64,000 bases of DNA, taken from positions 1-64,000 of the forward strand of contig CAKZKQ010000404.1 of NCBI GenBank assembly GCA_937123825.1, written 5' to 3'. Positions 56,718 to 64,000 of this stretch are shown piece by piece. The notes beneath the pieces were generated by a model. It was not told the origin of the DNA, made no database searches, and saw nothing but the letters and a program-made list of their open reading frames with translations. This DNA comes from an uncultured Pseudomonadota bacterium. GTDB lineage: Bacteria > Myxococcota_A > Bradymonadia > Bradymonadales > GCA-2716585. Both the position numbers and the translations under genes were made by a program. The number at the start of each line of letters is the position of its first letter. Positions within the stretch are counted from its first letter, which is position 1.

Positions 56718-56962
56718 GTCTCTTCCTTGTCGTCCGAGAGGGTGGCCAGGACGCGGCGCACGCGCATTTCGGTGCGTTCGATGCGGTCCCGGCAGGTGCG
56801 GATCAGCAGCGCGGCGCGCTCAACCTGAGCGCTGAGTTGGTCCAGGTCGATCTCTTCGTTTTCGATGCCTTGGAGGATCTGGCGCAGCTCTGCCACGGCG
56901 TCGCTGTACCCCAACTCTTCAGAAGAGGGCAGCTCCGGCGGTGTCTCGTTGGCGTCGGTCAT
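56714..56962 (-). CDS. xseB: Exodeoxyribonuclease VII small subunit
   Basis: This 82-aa protein has the XseB pattern of two helices: YSDAVAELRQILQGIENEEIDLDQLSAQVERAALLI (in pieces) and CRDRIERTEMRVRRVL. It binds the tail of XseA and is needed for exonuclease VII activity. The start overlaps the xseA stop and its own stop overlaps atoE. The acidic end (SDDKEET) is typical. Confidence 0.93.
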   Translation of the reverse strand: MTDANETPPELPSSEELGYSDAVAELRQILQGIENEEIDLDQLSAQVERAALLIRTCRDRIERTEMRVRRVLATLSDDKEET

Positions 56963-58821
56963 TCGGTGGGCTCCTGAGGGTGGATGCGTTGGACGTCGAG
57001 CTGGCCTTTGGCCAGTCGGACCTTGAGGGGGGCGCCGGGGGCGACGCGCTGCGCGTCTTTGACGACGGTGCCTTGCGCGGGGTCGATCACCAGCGCGTAG
57101 CCACGCTCCAACACGCGCTCGGGGTCGAGCGCCTGACGCTGGCGGTCGGCGTGGTCCAGGTCGCGGCGTTGCTGGGCGATGGCGCGCGTGGTGGCGCGCT
57201 CAAGGCGAGCTTGGAGTTCGTGCATTTCGCGGCGCTGGCGCTCGGTGCGACGTTGGAGTTGGGCCACGGGGAGCCGGGAGACTTCCTGGCGCGCCCGGCC
57301 AAGGCGGCGCTGTGCGGCGTTGCCAAGGCGCGTTTGGAGGTCCTCAAGACGGTTTCGGCGCCGCGCCATGAGGCGGTCGAGCCGATCCGGGTCCAGGCGG
57401 CCCTCCACAAACCAGTCCAGGCGCTGGCGTCGCATGTCCAGAGTGCGCTGCGCGGCCCGTGGGACGCGCGTGGACAACTCACCCAGGGCGCGACGCCCCT
57501 CGCGCAGGCGAGCTTGCGTCCAGCGCCCAAGGTCCGTGGTCAGGTTGCGCAGCTCGTCGTCGCGGCCGCTGACCCTCAAAGATGCCTCGCGGGCGATTTG
57601 CCGCCCCACAACGTCCAACGTGTCGCTGTGGGCGTAGAGTTGGCGTTGGACCTCGGGGATCATGGTGGATTCGATGGTGTCCAGCGCCTGGACAAAGCTC
57701 TGGACCTGGAAGACCAGCGCCTGGGCGACCGCCGTGGGGGTCTTGAAGGGGCGCACGAGGTCATCGACCAGGCAGTGGTCCATGTGGTGGCCGATGCCGC
57801 AGAGCATGGGCACGGGGAGTTCGCAGATGGCCTTGCCGATCTCAAAAGTGTCAAACTGGCTCAGGTCCGAGCGGGCGCCGCCGCCGCGCACCAGCGCCAC
57901 CACGTCCACGCGGTGCTGGTTCTTTTCAAAGAAGCGCATCGCCTGCAAGACCGTGTGCTCCAGTTTGGCCCCCTGCATCCGCGCGTCAAAGACCAGCACC
58001 TGGAACCCCAGCCCCGAGAGCTTCAGTTCGTTGATGACGTCGTTGTACGCATCCGAGCCCACGCTGGTGATCAGCCCCACGCGCAGCGGCACCTCGGGCA
58101 CCTCCAGCGCCAGGTTTTGCTCCGAAATCCCCATGTCGTCCAGGGCTTCCAGGACGCGCTCGCGCTGCTGGGTCAGGGCGCTGATGGTGTGGTAGGGGTC
58201 AAGCTCGCGGATGCGCAGTTGGAACGCGCCGGTGCGCTCCACGATCTCCACGCGCCCCTGCACGCGAATCTCCAGCCCGTCGCGCATGGCCAGCGGCGGC
58301 TGCATCTTGGCCATCATCCCTTCGATGCGGTCGCGCTCCTGCTCAAAGGCCACCACCTTCAGGCGCGCCTTGGGGTTGGAGCGGTTCCACTCATGGCGCT
58401 CCACCAACTCAAAAAACGCATGACCGCGCTTCTGGCGCCACCCCGACACCTCGCCCACCACCCAGATATCCCCGTCAAAGTCGTTGCGCAGAGCGCGTCG
58501 GGCGCGGGCGTTGACCTCGTAGGGGGAGAGCGAGTCGCGCCGAACGCGGCGGCGCATGCGGCGAATGGTGGCGTTGCGCCCGCCGCGGTGGGCCAGCACC
58601 GACACCGTGTCGGGGACCTCAAACTCCCACGGCTCCAGGACCTCCAGGACGTCGGTGGTGAACTCCGCCGGCACATACCAACTCTTGTCCTCAGCATCAA
58701 AGCGGCGCTGGGGCAGGGCACGGACCTGCTCCACAAGATCGGCGTCGTAGCCAAAGCGCAGCTTCAACTCACCGGTCTCTTCCCTGAACTCTATGCTCCG
58801 CCTTCGCCTTCGCCTGGCCAT
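56959..58821 (-). CDS. xseA: Exodeoxyribonuclease VII large subunit with HARP-like N-terminal extension
   Basis: This 620-aa protein degrades single-stranded DNA in both directions. From about residue 98 it follows the XseA plan: an OB-fold (WVVGEVSG), a catalytic core (VGLITSVGSDAYNDVI, VDVVALVRGGGARSDL, PMLCGIGHHMDHCLVDD) and a long coiled-coil C-terminus. The catalytic region has GHHMD where enterobacterial XseA has GHETD, so one active-site position differs. The extra first 97 residues start MARRRRRRS and contain LVEQVRALPQRRFDAEDKSWYVP, like a HARP domain. The start could also be the ATGs at 58842 or 58863. Confidence 0.92.
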   Translation of the reverse strand: MARRRRRRSIEFREETGELKLRFGYDADLVEQVRALPQRRFDAEDKSWYVPAEFTTDVLEVLEPWEFEVPDTVSVLAHRGGRNATIRRMRRRVRRDSLSPYEVNARARRALRNDFDGDIWVVGEVSGWRQKRGHAFFELVERHEWNRSNPKARLKVVAFEQERDRIEGMMAKMQPPLAMRDGLEIRVQGRVEIVERTGAFQLRIRELDPYHTISALTQQRERVLEALDDMGISEQNLALEVPEVPLRVGLITSVGSDAYNDVINELKLSGLGFQVLVFDARMQGAKLEHTVLQAMRFFEKNQHRVDVVALVRGGGARSDLSQFDTFEIGKAICELPVPMLCGIGHHMDHCLVDDLVRPFKTPTAVAQALVFQVQSFVQALDTIESTMIPEVQRQLYAHSDTLDVVGRQIAREASLRVSGRDDELRNLTTDLGRWTQARLREGRRALGELSTRVPRAAQRTLDMRRQRLDWFVEGRLDPDRLDRLMARRRNRLEDLQTRLGNAAQRRLGRARQEVSRLPVAQLQRRTERQRREMHELQARLERATTRAIAQQRRDLDHADRQRQALDPERVLERGYALVIDPAQGTVVKDAQRVAPGAPLKVRLAKGQLDVQRIHPQEPTE

Positions 58822-59095
58822 CCTCACGCCCCACACATCCATCGGGTTGCCCCACGCATCCATCAAGGCACCTGAATATTTGACCTGTGTCAAGCCGTTC
58901 AATCCCCTGCCACCGCACATCTGCCTTGCGCAGCCTCGAAATGACGGGCCCACACAGGCTACAGGCGGCCACCGCTGCCCTTTGAGCGAGGTTCTGAAGG
59001 GGTTGCGGGTTTGATGCGAGACAGAGTCGATGTAAAAAGCTATTCTGTAGGGCCCATCGGGGCGCGTGGCGTCCCATCCAACGAGGAGGTGATGC

Positions 59096-60682
59096 GTGCG
59101 CACATTGGATCGAGACAAGCTCCCGCCCCATCAGGAACGCCTGCTGCGGTCGGCTCAGGAGGCCTCTGTGGCGGCCCACTGCCCCCACTCGGGCTTCTCT
59201 GTTGGCGCCGCGTTGCTCCTTGAGACGCCCGACGGCGAGCGCGTGGTCACCGGGACCAACTACGAGACGTCCAACTACAACTCGATCTGCGCCGAGAAGG
59301 CCGCGCTGAGCCGCGCCTACACCGAGCATTCCTGGCAAGACGGTGGCCGCGTTGTCCGCCCCAGAGTCTTGGCTGTGGCCGTCTACTGCCAGAGCGGCGG
59401 CAGCGCCCAGCAGCCCTGCGGCGATTGTCGCCAGGCGCTCTTTGACATCAACCCCAACATGCAGGTCATCAGCGCCGCAGGCCCGCGCCGCGGCCTCCAC
59501 GACCCCCGCGCCAGCATCACCACCGTGCGCGAGCTTCTTCCGCACGGCTTCGAGCTCCTCACCCGAGAGCGCGGTCAGGACGCCCGCATCGAAGACAGCG
59601 ACGCGCTCATGGACTACATCGTCCACCTGCCGCGCCCCGATGCGATGGTCAAAGACCGCCAACACCGCCAACAACTGCTCGAAGGCGTCCGCCACCTCCT
59701 GCTCGTCGGCAGTCCCAGGCGCGCTCGCCGTGTGGCCACCATGGCCCACGAGCGCTTCGGCGCCCTCCACACCGCCGACGAAGCCTGTTTCTGCGACCTG
59801 ACCGTCCCCGGACGCGATGAAACCGGCCGAGAATACGCCGTCTACGTCGTCACCATGCCCGACAAGACCAAGATCGCCGTCGCCTCCCACGGCATCGGCC
59901 CCGCAGGCGCCGAGATCATCCTCAGCGAGCTGCCCGCCGCCATCGCCGTGGCCCAGGGCGGCCAGGCCCCCCACATCGCCGGCATCATCCGCGCAGGCAC
60001 CCGAGGCACCCTCAGCCGCGTCCCGCTTGGCTGCGTGGCCCTCTCCACCAGCACCTGCAACGAACACCTCGATCGACTCGACGCCAACCCCGCCTGGCTC
60101 GACCGCCTGCGAAACGCCGCCAAAACCCAAATGGGCATGGAGGTCATCCCCGAGCACGAGATCGAACCCCGAGGCGAAGACGACTGGCCCCAAGACCCCA
60201 CCAAACTCCTCATTGAAGGCCTCGGCGCCTCCGTCCCCTTCTTCTGGGCCGCCCAGGGCCGACCCCTCTACCGACCCCAGGTCCCGCTGACCGACGGCGC
60301 CGCCGCCGTCGAACGCCGCGCCCGCGCACAACTCCTCGAAAACTGGCGCCGCCAGGGCGTGCGCTGGGTCGAAATGGAAGACTACACCGTCCACCGCATC
60401 GCCGCCCACTGCGGCTACCCCTGCGCCACCGTCGGCGCCGTCATCGCACACCGCCAACGCGCCGACGGCGTCTTCCAACTCGACTACTCCAAAGAAGCCC
60501 TCTCCCGCTCACTCAGGTCGTCGTGCAGGTCAACCTCGGATGCACCACCAAAGTCTTGCTCAGCCAGAAGGCGGTCAAACTCAACATACATGATCCGCCG
60601 CTGCGTACTCAAACTAAGATCCAAGTTGGTGCCCGACGTCACGATCGCATTGCTGGTTCCGATGACCTTCGGTTCAAAATAG
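59096..60682 (+). CDS. Cytidine deaminase-uridine phosphorylase fusion, 3' end replaced at the junction
   Basis: The N-terminal domain (about residues 1-150) is a zinc cytidine deaminase: C65-A-E67 and P-C108-G-D-C111. The second domain (about 190-475) is a nucleoside phosphorylase: VVTMPDKTKIAVASHGIGPAGAEI, AGTRGTL, WVEMEDYTV and C-terminal QLDYSKEALSRSL. Together they would turn cytidine into uridine and then uracil plus ribose 1-phosphate. A GTG start at 59096 is supported by GAGGAGG 7 nt upstream. From about 60,515 on, the frame reads unrelated sequence (the antisense of the viral helicase). The real stop codon is therefore missing and the 60682 end is artificial. Confidence 0.85.
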   Translation: MRTLDRDKLPPHQERLLRSAQEASVAAHCPHSGFSVGAALLLETPDGERVVTGTNYETSNYNSICAEKAALSRAYTEHSWQDGGRVVRPRVLAVAVYCQSGGSAQQPCGDCRQALFDINPNMQVISAAGPRRGLHDPRASITTVRELLPHGFELLTRERGQDARIEDSDALMDYIVHLPRPDAMVKDRQHRQQLLEGVRHLLLVGSPRRARRVATMAHERFGALHTADEACFCDLTVPGRDETGREYAVYVVTMPDKTKIAVASHGIGPAGAEIILSELPAAIAVAQGGQAPHIAGIIRAGTRGTLSRVPLGCVALSTSTCNEHLDRLDANPAWLDRLRNAAKTQMGMEVIPEHEIEPRGEDDWPQDPTKLLIEGLGASVPFFWAAQGRPLYRPQVPLTDGAAAVERRARAQLLENWRRQGVRWVEMEDYTVHRIAAHCGYPCATVGAVIAHRQRADGVFQLDYSKEALSRSLRSSCRSTSDAPPKSCSARRRSNSTYMIRRCVLKLRSKLVPDVTIALLVPMTFGSK

Positions 60683-61182
60683 TCACCCATGATCGGATGG
60701 CGGTGTTTCTGGTCAAAGCTGTAGGGCTCCGCGCTGAACATCACATTGAGCTCCGTGCGCGCAGTGTTCATCGACTTCGAACCCTCTGGAATCACAACCA
60801 CATACTTGCCCACGAGCGCGCTCGCGCCAAACTGTCCCGACATCGTCGGCATGAGTTTCCCAATGTCCTGTGGTTTAAACCAGTGATTGACCACATTGAC
60901 TGCAGTGGATTTCCCCGTCCGCGGTCGCCCGATGAGGACGGTGGCCATCTGCCAGTCGTCGCACAGCTTGTTCGGACACAACACCCTCCCGAGAAGACCC
61001 ATGACGTCGATGATCTCATGGTCGCTGAAGTTCTGAGTTGCAAACAGATGCTTCAGCGCTGGGGTGCTCTCCCCGATCAATCGCGTCAGCAGCTCTGGAA
61101 TGTTGCGTTCGTGTTGAAACGTGAGAAGCCGAAATGGTGTAGCGCCAACAGGCCAATCTCCCCAGGTGTGGTCTTGCTTCAC
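60484..61182 (-). CDS. D5-type SF3 helicase domain (C-terminal part of the viral gene, cut at the junction)
   Basis: This frame carries Walker A GRPRTGKST (residues 85-93 of this part), preceded by MGLLGRVLCPNKLCDDWQM. The SF3/D5 B and C motifs follow (QFGASALVGKYVVVIPE; SAEPYSFDQKHRHP; KVIGTSNAIVTSG). This is the order seen in D5 primase-helicases of nucleocytoplasmic large DNA viruses. It is in the same frame as the part at 61189-62325, separated only by a TAA. The frame stops at 60484 inside bacterial sequence; real viral sequence seems to end near 60,510 (DDLSERE), before the usual D5 C-terminus. Confidence 0.75.
   Translation of the reverse strand: MKQDHTWGDWPVGATPFRLLTFQHERNIPELLTRLIGESTPALKHLFATQNFSDHEIIDVMGLLGRVLCPNKLCDDWQMATVLIGRPRTGKSTAVNVVNHWFKPQDIGKLMPTMSGQFGASALVGKYVVVIPEGSKSMNTARTELNVMFSAEPYSFDQKHRHPIMGDYFEPKVIGTSNAIVTSGTNLDLSLSTQRRIMYVEFDRLLAEQDFGGASEVDLHDDLSERERASLE
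60503..60517. other. Bacterium-virus junction
   Basis: The phosphorylase reading is natural up to about LSRSLR on the plus strand. The helicase reading is natural down to about DDLSERE on the minus strand. Both use the same dozen or so bases, so the join lies within this short shared stretch. Left of it third codon positions are nearly all G/C; right of it they are mixed. Confidence 0.7.
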
Positions 61183-61188
61183 ACCAAG

Positions 61189-62325
61189 TTACACGAAGCG
61201 ATTCATGCTCCCAGGCTCCTTCAACAACTCCGGGAACGGAAAATCCATGTCGTAGTGGACTTGCGTGGTTTCTCCTTTTTGCAGCACCACATGCGCATGT
61301 TTCCACTCAAAAAAACGCATATTCACAATATCGAGGCACCCGTCCCGCCAACCGACGACACACTGCCGAGTCTGAATCATCGGCAATGCATCGAATGCAT
61401 CCTCGCACATCCGCTCTTCCAATTGCTTTCCGTGCTGCATCACCGCCTTGCCCATCGCAGACGGGAACGCGAATTGCACCATGTCTAAGAACTCGTCAAC
61501 ACCCATCACTGGGCGATAGTTATAGTTGAACGTCGCGCCGTCTGTGTCGGGAACCGCTAGGTCGACCTTCCACCGGACGTCACCCTGCGAGGTTTTGGCG
61601 ACCCCTGGCACACGAAAACGAAGATTGAGGTTGATCGCAGTCTTTGTGACAAACAAAAGGGTGTCCGGAAATGAAATTTTGTCACTGACCCGTTTCTTCG
61701 GCGCCTTGTCGCTTGGCGACAACCACACCGAAAGCCACTCGGAATGCACATCCATCGGGGTGCTGGCCGGATCACCCATCGCAATCAGAAAACGGCAAAC
61801 CCTCCATGAGTATTCCAAATACATCAACATGTAGACCTGCAGGACGTGCAACGGGGCATCGTCGTCAACGACCCATGTCTGGATGTTGTTGCCGTCGGTT
61901 GCACCGTCGGGATCCCGAGCACCGAGTGATGGACGCTGTGAAAACATAGCCAGTCGACCCATCACCGCGGCCCCGTGTTCGTATCGCCCAGCCACTGCGT
62001 CCAAATCACTCCCGCATCCATCGAACATCCATTCGGCCATCATCAAGGCAGTTTGCGCTCGCAATGCGTTCACCACCACTTTCAACTCGCGTCGAACTGG
62101 AGTGATGGCGGCCAAATGTTCGCTCGGATCTGCTGCAACTGCAGCAAGCTCAAGCGCTTGTGCTATTCTGTCGAACGTCTCCACTGCAGTCCCTAACTGG
62201 TGTGACAACGGGCGAACACGAGCCCCTGGCGCCGCGTCGAGTGGTGCATCAGACGTTTCAGGATCAGCTGGCTGGTCGACGCTCCGACTCTCCATTGAGC
62301 CATCCACACTCATGTCTGTACACAT
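61189..62325 (-). CDS. N-terminal part of a D5-type primase-helicase, ended by an in-frame TAA
   Basis: This part is about 378 aa from the ATG at 62325; ATG 62313 is the other choice. The last 100 residues look like the D5_N region: MCEDAFDALPMIQTRQCVVGWRDGCLDIVNMRFFEW (shown in pieces: RQCVVGWRDG, RFFEW). YDMDFPFPELL follows, preceding the ATPase module in large-virus D5 proteins. The earlier sequence is helical and unrecognised. The frame hits TAA at 61191-61189 directly before GVKQDHTWGDW, which continues the same domain. Codon use is far less GC-rich at third positions than in the bacterial genes. Confidence 0.6.
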   Translation of the reverse strand: MCTDMSVDGSMESRSVDQPADPETSDAPLDAAPGARVRPLSHQLGTAVETFDRIAQALELAAVAADPSEHLAAITPVRRELKVVVNALRAQTALMMAEWMFDGCGSDLDAVAGRYEHGAAVMGRLAMFSQRPSLGARDPDGATDGNNIQTWVVDDDAPLHVLQVYMLMYLEYSWRVCRFLIAMGDPASTPMDVHSEWLSVWLSPSDKAPKKRVSDKISFPDTLLFVTKTAINLNLRFRVPGVAKTSQGDVRWKVDLAVPDTDGATFNYNYRPVMGVDEFLDMVQFAFPSAMGKAVMQHGKQLEERMCEDAFDALPMIQTRQCVVGWRDGCLDIVNMRFFEWKHAHVVLQKGETTQVHYDMDFPFPELLKEPGSMNRFV

Positions 62326-62633
62326 TGAATTCGGTTCACACAACACAGTGACAACAGACCTTCGAAAAGCAGATTCCGTGGATGATTGTCTCGGCCGTCA
62401 CCGACACTCCCTTCTACCGCACCAGCGTCTCCTTCCGCGACCCAGCGCGCGAGACTCGAGGACGCACTCCCTGCATCACTGGAAGCAGCGTCATCGTTGT
62501 CAGAGTGTGCGGCCTCGTCATCGATGTATCGACGGCGGTCCATCACTGCTGCTGGGATGCCCGCCTTGTCTTGTTCAAAAAAGGGGGGATTAAAAAAAAT
62601 GTTTTTGCGCTCCCGCGCGAAGGCGAAGGACAC
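62310..62633 (-). CDS. Acidic small open frame upstream of the helicase, doubtful
   Basis: This 107-aa frame has an acidic Ser/Asp/Ala-rich middle (DDEAAHSDNDDAASSDAGSAS). It overlaps the start of the D5 gene in another frame and could be its true N-terminus if a frameshift exists near 62,340-62,400. It also overlaps an A-rich patch likely to be the divergent promoter. No family is recognised. Confidence 0.25.
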   Translation of the reverse strand: MSFAFARERKNIFFNPPFFEQDKAGIPAAVMDRRRYIDDEAAHSDNDDAASSDAGSASSSLARWVAEGDAGAVEGSVGDGRDNHPRNLLFEGLLSLCCVNRIQCVQT

Positions 62634-62662
62634 GAGGTCAGGAACGCAAACCGGCGAATCCC
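62326..62662. other. Divergent intergenic region of the virus-like segment
   Basis: These 337 bases lie between the minus-strand helicase and the plus-strand frame. An A-rich patch (GGGGGGATTAAAAAAAATG around 62583-62601) is the only A+T peak and may be the shared early promoter. Short open frames on both strands are not convincing. Confidence 0.4.
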
Positions 62663-64000
62663 ATGGACCTGTCTTTATACTCCCAATGTGATATCCCAGA
62701 AGCTAGATCGTTGGTCCAAAGGACGCTAAAGCCGTTGTGTCTGCTGCTTGGCACAGAAGCGGACCCGAAGAAGGGACAGGTCGCGGTTTTTACGCCCGCC
62801 AGCGGCGACCAGTACAGTGAGTTTGTCACACGATGTGCGTTGGACCGCCAGTTTTCCAAGACATGGATCGAGTTTGTTCCAACTTCCGACGGTCGTTATG
62901 CAAGAACATGTCTCCCGTTCATCGTTGACTCTTCGGACTGTAGTAATGCCAAACAAACGGCAGGACGGCTCGTCGACATTGTCAAAAGTTTCACAAGCAC
63001 CGTGCACGACGCCAGCGGTCGTGTTTGTAAACCCGATGTTTTCATATGTGAATACCCCGACGAGTCACGAGACGCATTTGCTGCCGTTTTCCCGCCACCC
63101 AGTTTGCCGCGTGGCACCCGGTTGCAGGACATGAAACTGTACACTCTTCAAGTCCCACGGGTATTTCTCGACCAAACAACGCTTCTGCACATCATCGCAA
63201 CGATGCCCGACGTCTCCGGGGTCCACTGGTGGCTGACAGTCTTGTCTATCGGGGTTGCACACCCCGTCTGGTCCGCTGCAACTAACAGTTATCGGTTCGT
63301 GAGTCGGCTACGCACAGGCCGCCCAGCTGTCGAAAAATGGGCTGCAAGACCAGTAATCGTGCAACAGAATTCGGTCATGTTTGCGTCTTCATTGGAAGCA
63401 GGTGTTGCCGACGCCGACAACGACATTCACTGCAAGGCGCGCCTGGACCTCAGCCAAATCGTTCGTGTTCGCAAACTCGCGCTTGCCAATCGACATTGTA
63501 CCATTGTCGCAACGTCATGGCAGCCAGTGGAACAAATCCCGGATGTCGCGTTCGCCGTCAACGACTGGCTCGCAAGTTGTGGTATGTTTCAGCAACATGG
63601 AGCCCAGGTCACTCGTTTCAAGGCCAGTGTGTCTCCACAAAGCGGGTATTTGATCAATATCGCCCTCCAACTGGACCACCGTGTCTGTCTCAACATTGAC
63701 AGCGGTTGCCACGATTCAGGCGACAACAGCGTCCTTCGGATTGACCGCAGCGGTGCATGGATCCAATGCCGATCCCGCGAAGACACGCCTACAACCAACT
63801 GGGCACCGGATGCCGCATTCGAAGACATTGTGGCATGTCAGACATTTAGTCGGAAGAACGAACAACGGGTGCGGTTGTCGCTCATTCGCGACAAGCTCCA
63901 GGATCGCGGTATGCTCCTGAACAGCGCAGGACTCTTGGACCCACCGACGCGTGTCAAATTGCTGCTTGGTTTATCACTGAGTACGGCATCAGATGCAAGA
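62663..64000 (+). CDS. Large protein of the virus-like segment, possible UL52/PrimPol-type primase (runs off the window)
   Basis: From ATG 62663 the frame stays open for 446 codons to the last base, so it is a partial gene of unknown total length. The protein starts MDLSLYSQCDIPEARSLVQR. No domain is certain. A segment near residues 338-371 reads HRVCLNIDSGCHDSGDNSVL then IDRSGAWIQCRS. This places C342, C349-H350 and C369 with the spacing and flanks of the zinc motif in herpes UL52 and PrimPol-like primases (C-N-I-G-R-x-H-K-S-N ... Q-x-C). The fourth Cys is not seen. Divergence from a D5-type helicase fits a replication pair, which is inference. Confidence 0.6.
   Translation, partial: MDLSLYSQCDIPEARSLVQRTLKPLCLLLGTEADPKKGQVAVFTPASGDQYSEFVTRCALDRQFSKTWIEFVPTSDGRYARTCLPFIVDSSDCSNAKQTAGRLVDIVKSFTSTVHDASGRVCKPDVFICEYPDESRDAFAAVFPPPSLPRGTRLQDMKLYTLQVPRVFLDQTTLLHIIATMPDVSGVHWWLTVLSIGVAHPVWSAATNSYRFVSRLRTGRPAVEKWAARPVIVQQNSVMFASSLEAGVADADNDIHCKARLDLSQIVRVRKLALANRHCTIVATSWQPVEQIPDVAFAVNDWLASCGMFQQHGAQVTRFKASVSPQSGYLINIALQLDHRVCLNIDSGCHDSGDNSVLRIDRSGAWIQCRSREDTPTTNWAPDAAFEDIVACQTFSRKNEQRVRLSLIRDKLQDRGMLLNSAGLLDPPTRVKLLLGLSLSTASDAR

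Noticed and set aside
60518-60682. C-terminal tail of the deaminase-phosphorylase frame as a real extension
   Set aside because: The tail is the antisense of conserved helicase sequence and is Ser/Arg-rich with no phosphorylase similarity.
62382-62729. 115-aa plus-strand open frame before the large frame
   Set aside because: It overlaps the likely divergent promoter and the start of the longer frame in another phase, and shows no coding character.

Overview
The window is a high-G+C bacterial chromosome segment (about 1-60,500) joined at its right end to about 3.5 kb that looks like a large eukaryotic DNA virus. The bacterial part fits a Myxococcota/Bradymonadota-type (former Deltaproteobacteria) organism. 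The clues are Hanks-type Ser/Thr kinases with a membrane anchor, many lipoproteins, an orphan sigma54 activator, a formylglycine-generating-enzyme-fold lipoprotein with a D/N/P-rich linker, and a complete MoxR/Bat cluster. This placement rests on gene content only. I saw no rRNA, tRNA, CRISPR array or insertion sequence.

Layout. 1-5,200: two copies of a kinase plus outer-membrane-protein module, with a 77-bp identical stretch in the signal-peptide region. 5,450-10,270: Lgt, an ArnT/PMT-like glycosyltransferase and a polytopic membrane protein. 10,400-14,300: a PLD-fold protein divergent from an N6-adenine DNA methyltransferase. 14,450-17,350: glucose-6-phosphate dehydrogenase and a pentapeptide-repeat protein. 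17,400-21,720: RNase HI with a large ASH/PKD-type lipoprotein, divergent from an NtrC-type regulator. 21,770-24,560: a cluster of LysR regulator, SRPBCC protein, tautomerase and two lipoproteins, one only 48 aa. 24,780-30,450: rhomboid, a four-zinc-ribbon membrane protein, a rubredoxin-like protein, a TPR protein and an FGE-fold lipoprotein. 30,800-33,120: two beta-barrel proteins and a second LysR. 33,400-40,060: an E/P-rich Arg-tailed protein, Dtd, HIT, MTA phosphorylase, lipoproteins, an imperfect 63-bp inverted repeat, and biotin carboxyl carrier plus biotin carboxylase.

40,475-50,760 is a tightly packed moxR-DUF58-(membrane protein)-batA-batB/C-batD-batE operon. Its batB/C product is a fusion that carries three PPC-like beta domains. 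It is followed by an FHA protein, SppA and a lipoprotein, then convergent glutaredoxin, a short-chain fatty-acid transporter and xseB-xseA. XseA has a HARP-like N-terminal extension. A divergent cytidine deaminase-uridine phosphorylase fusion starts at 59,096.

That fusion gene is cut near its 3' end, at about 60,503-60,517. Beyond this point G+C and codon use change. The remaining sequence encodes a D5-type primase-helicase on the minus strand, interrupted by one in-frame TAA, and a divergent plus-strand frame open from 62,663 to the window edge. The latter ends in a C/CH/C segment resembling the zinc motif of UL52/PrimPol primases. The join is either an assembly chimera or a genuine insertion, and it is the most important point to check.
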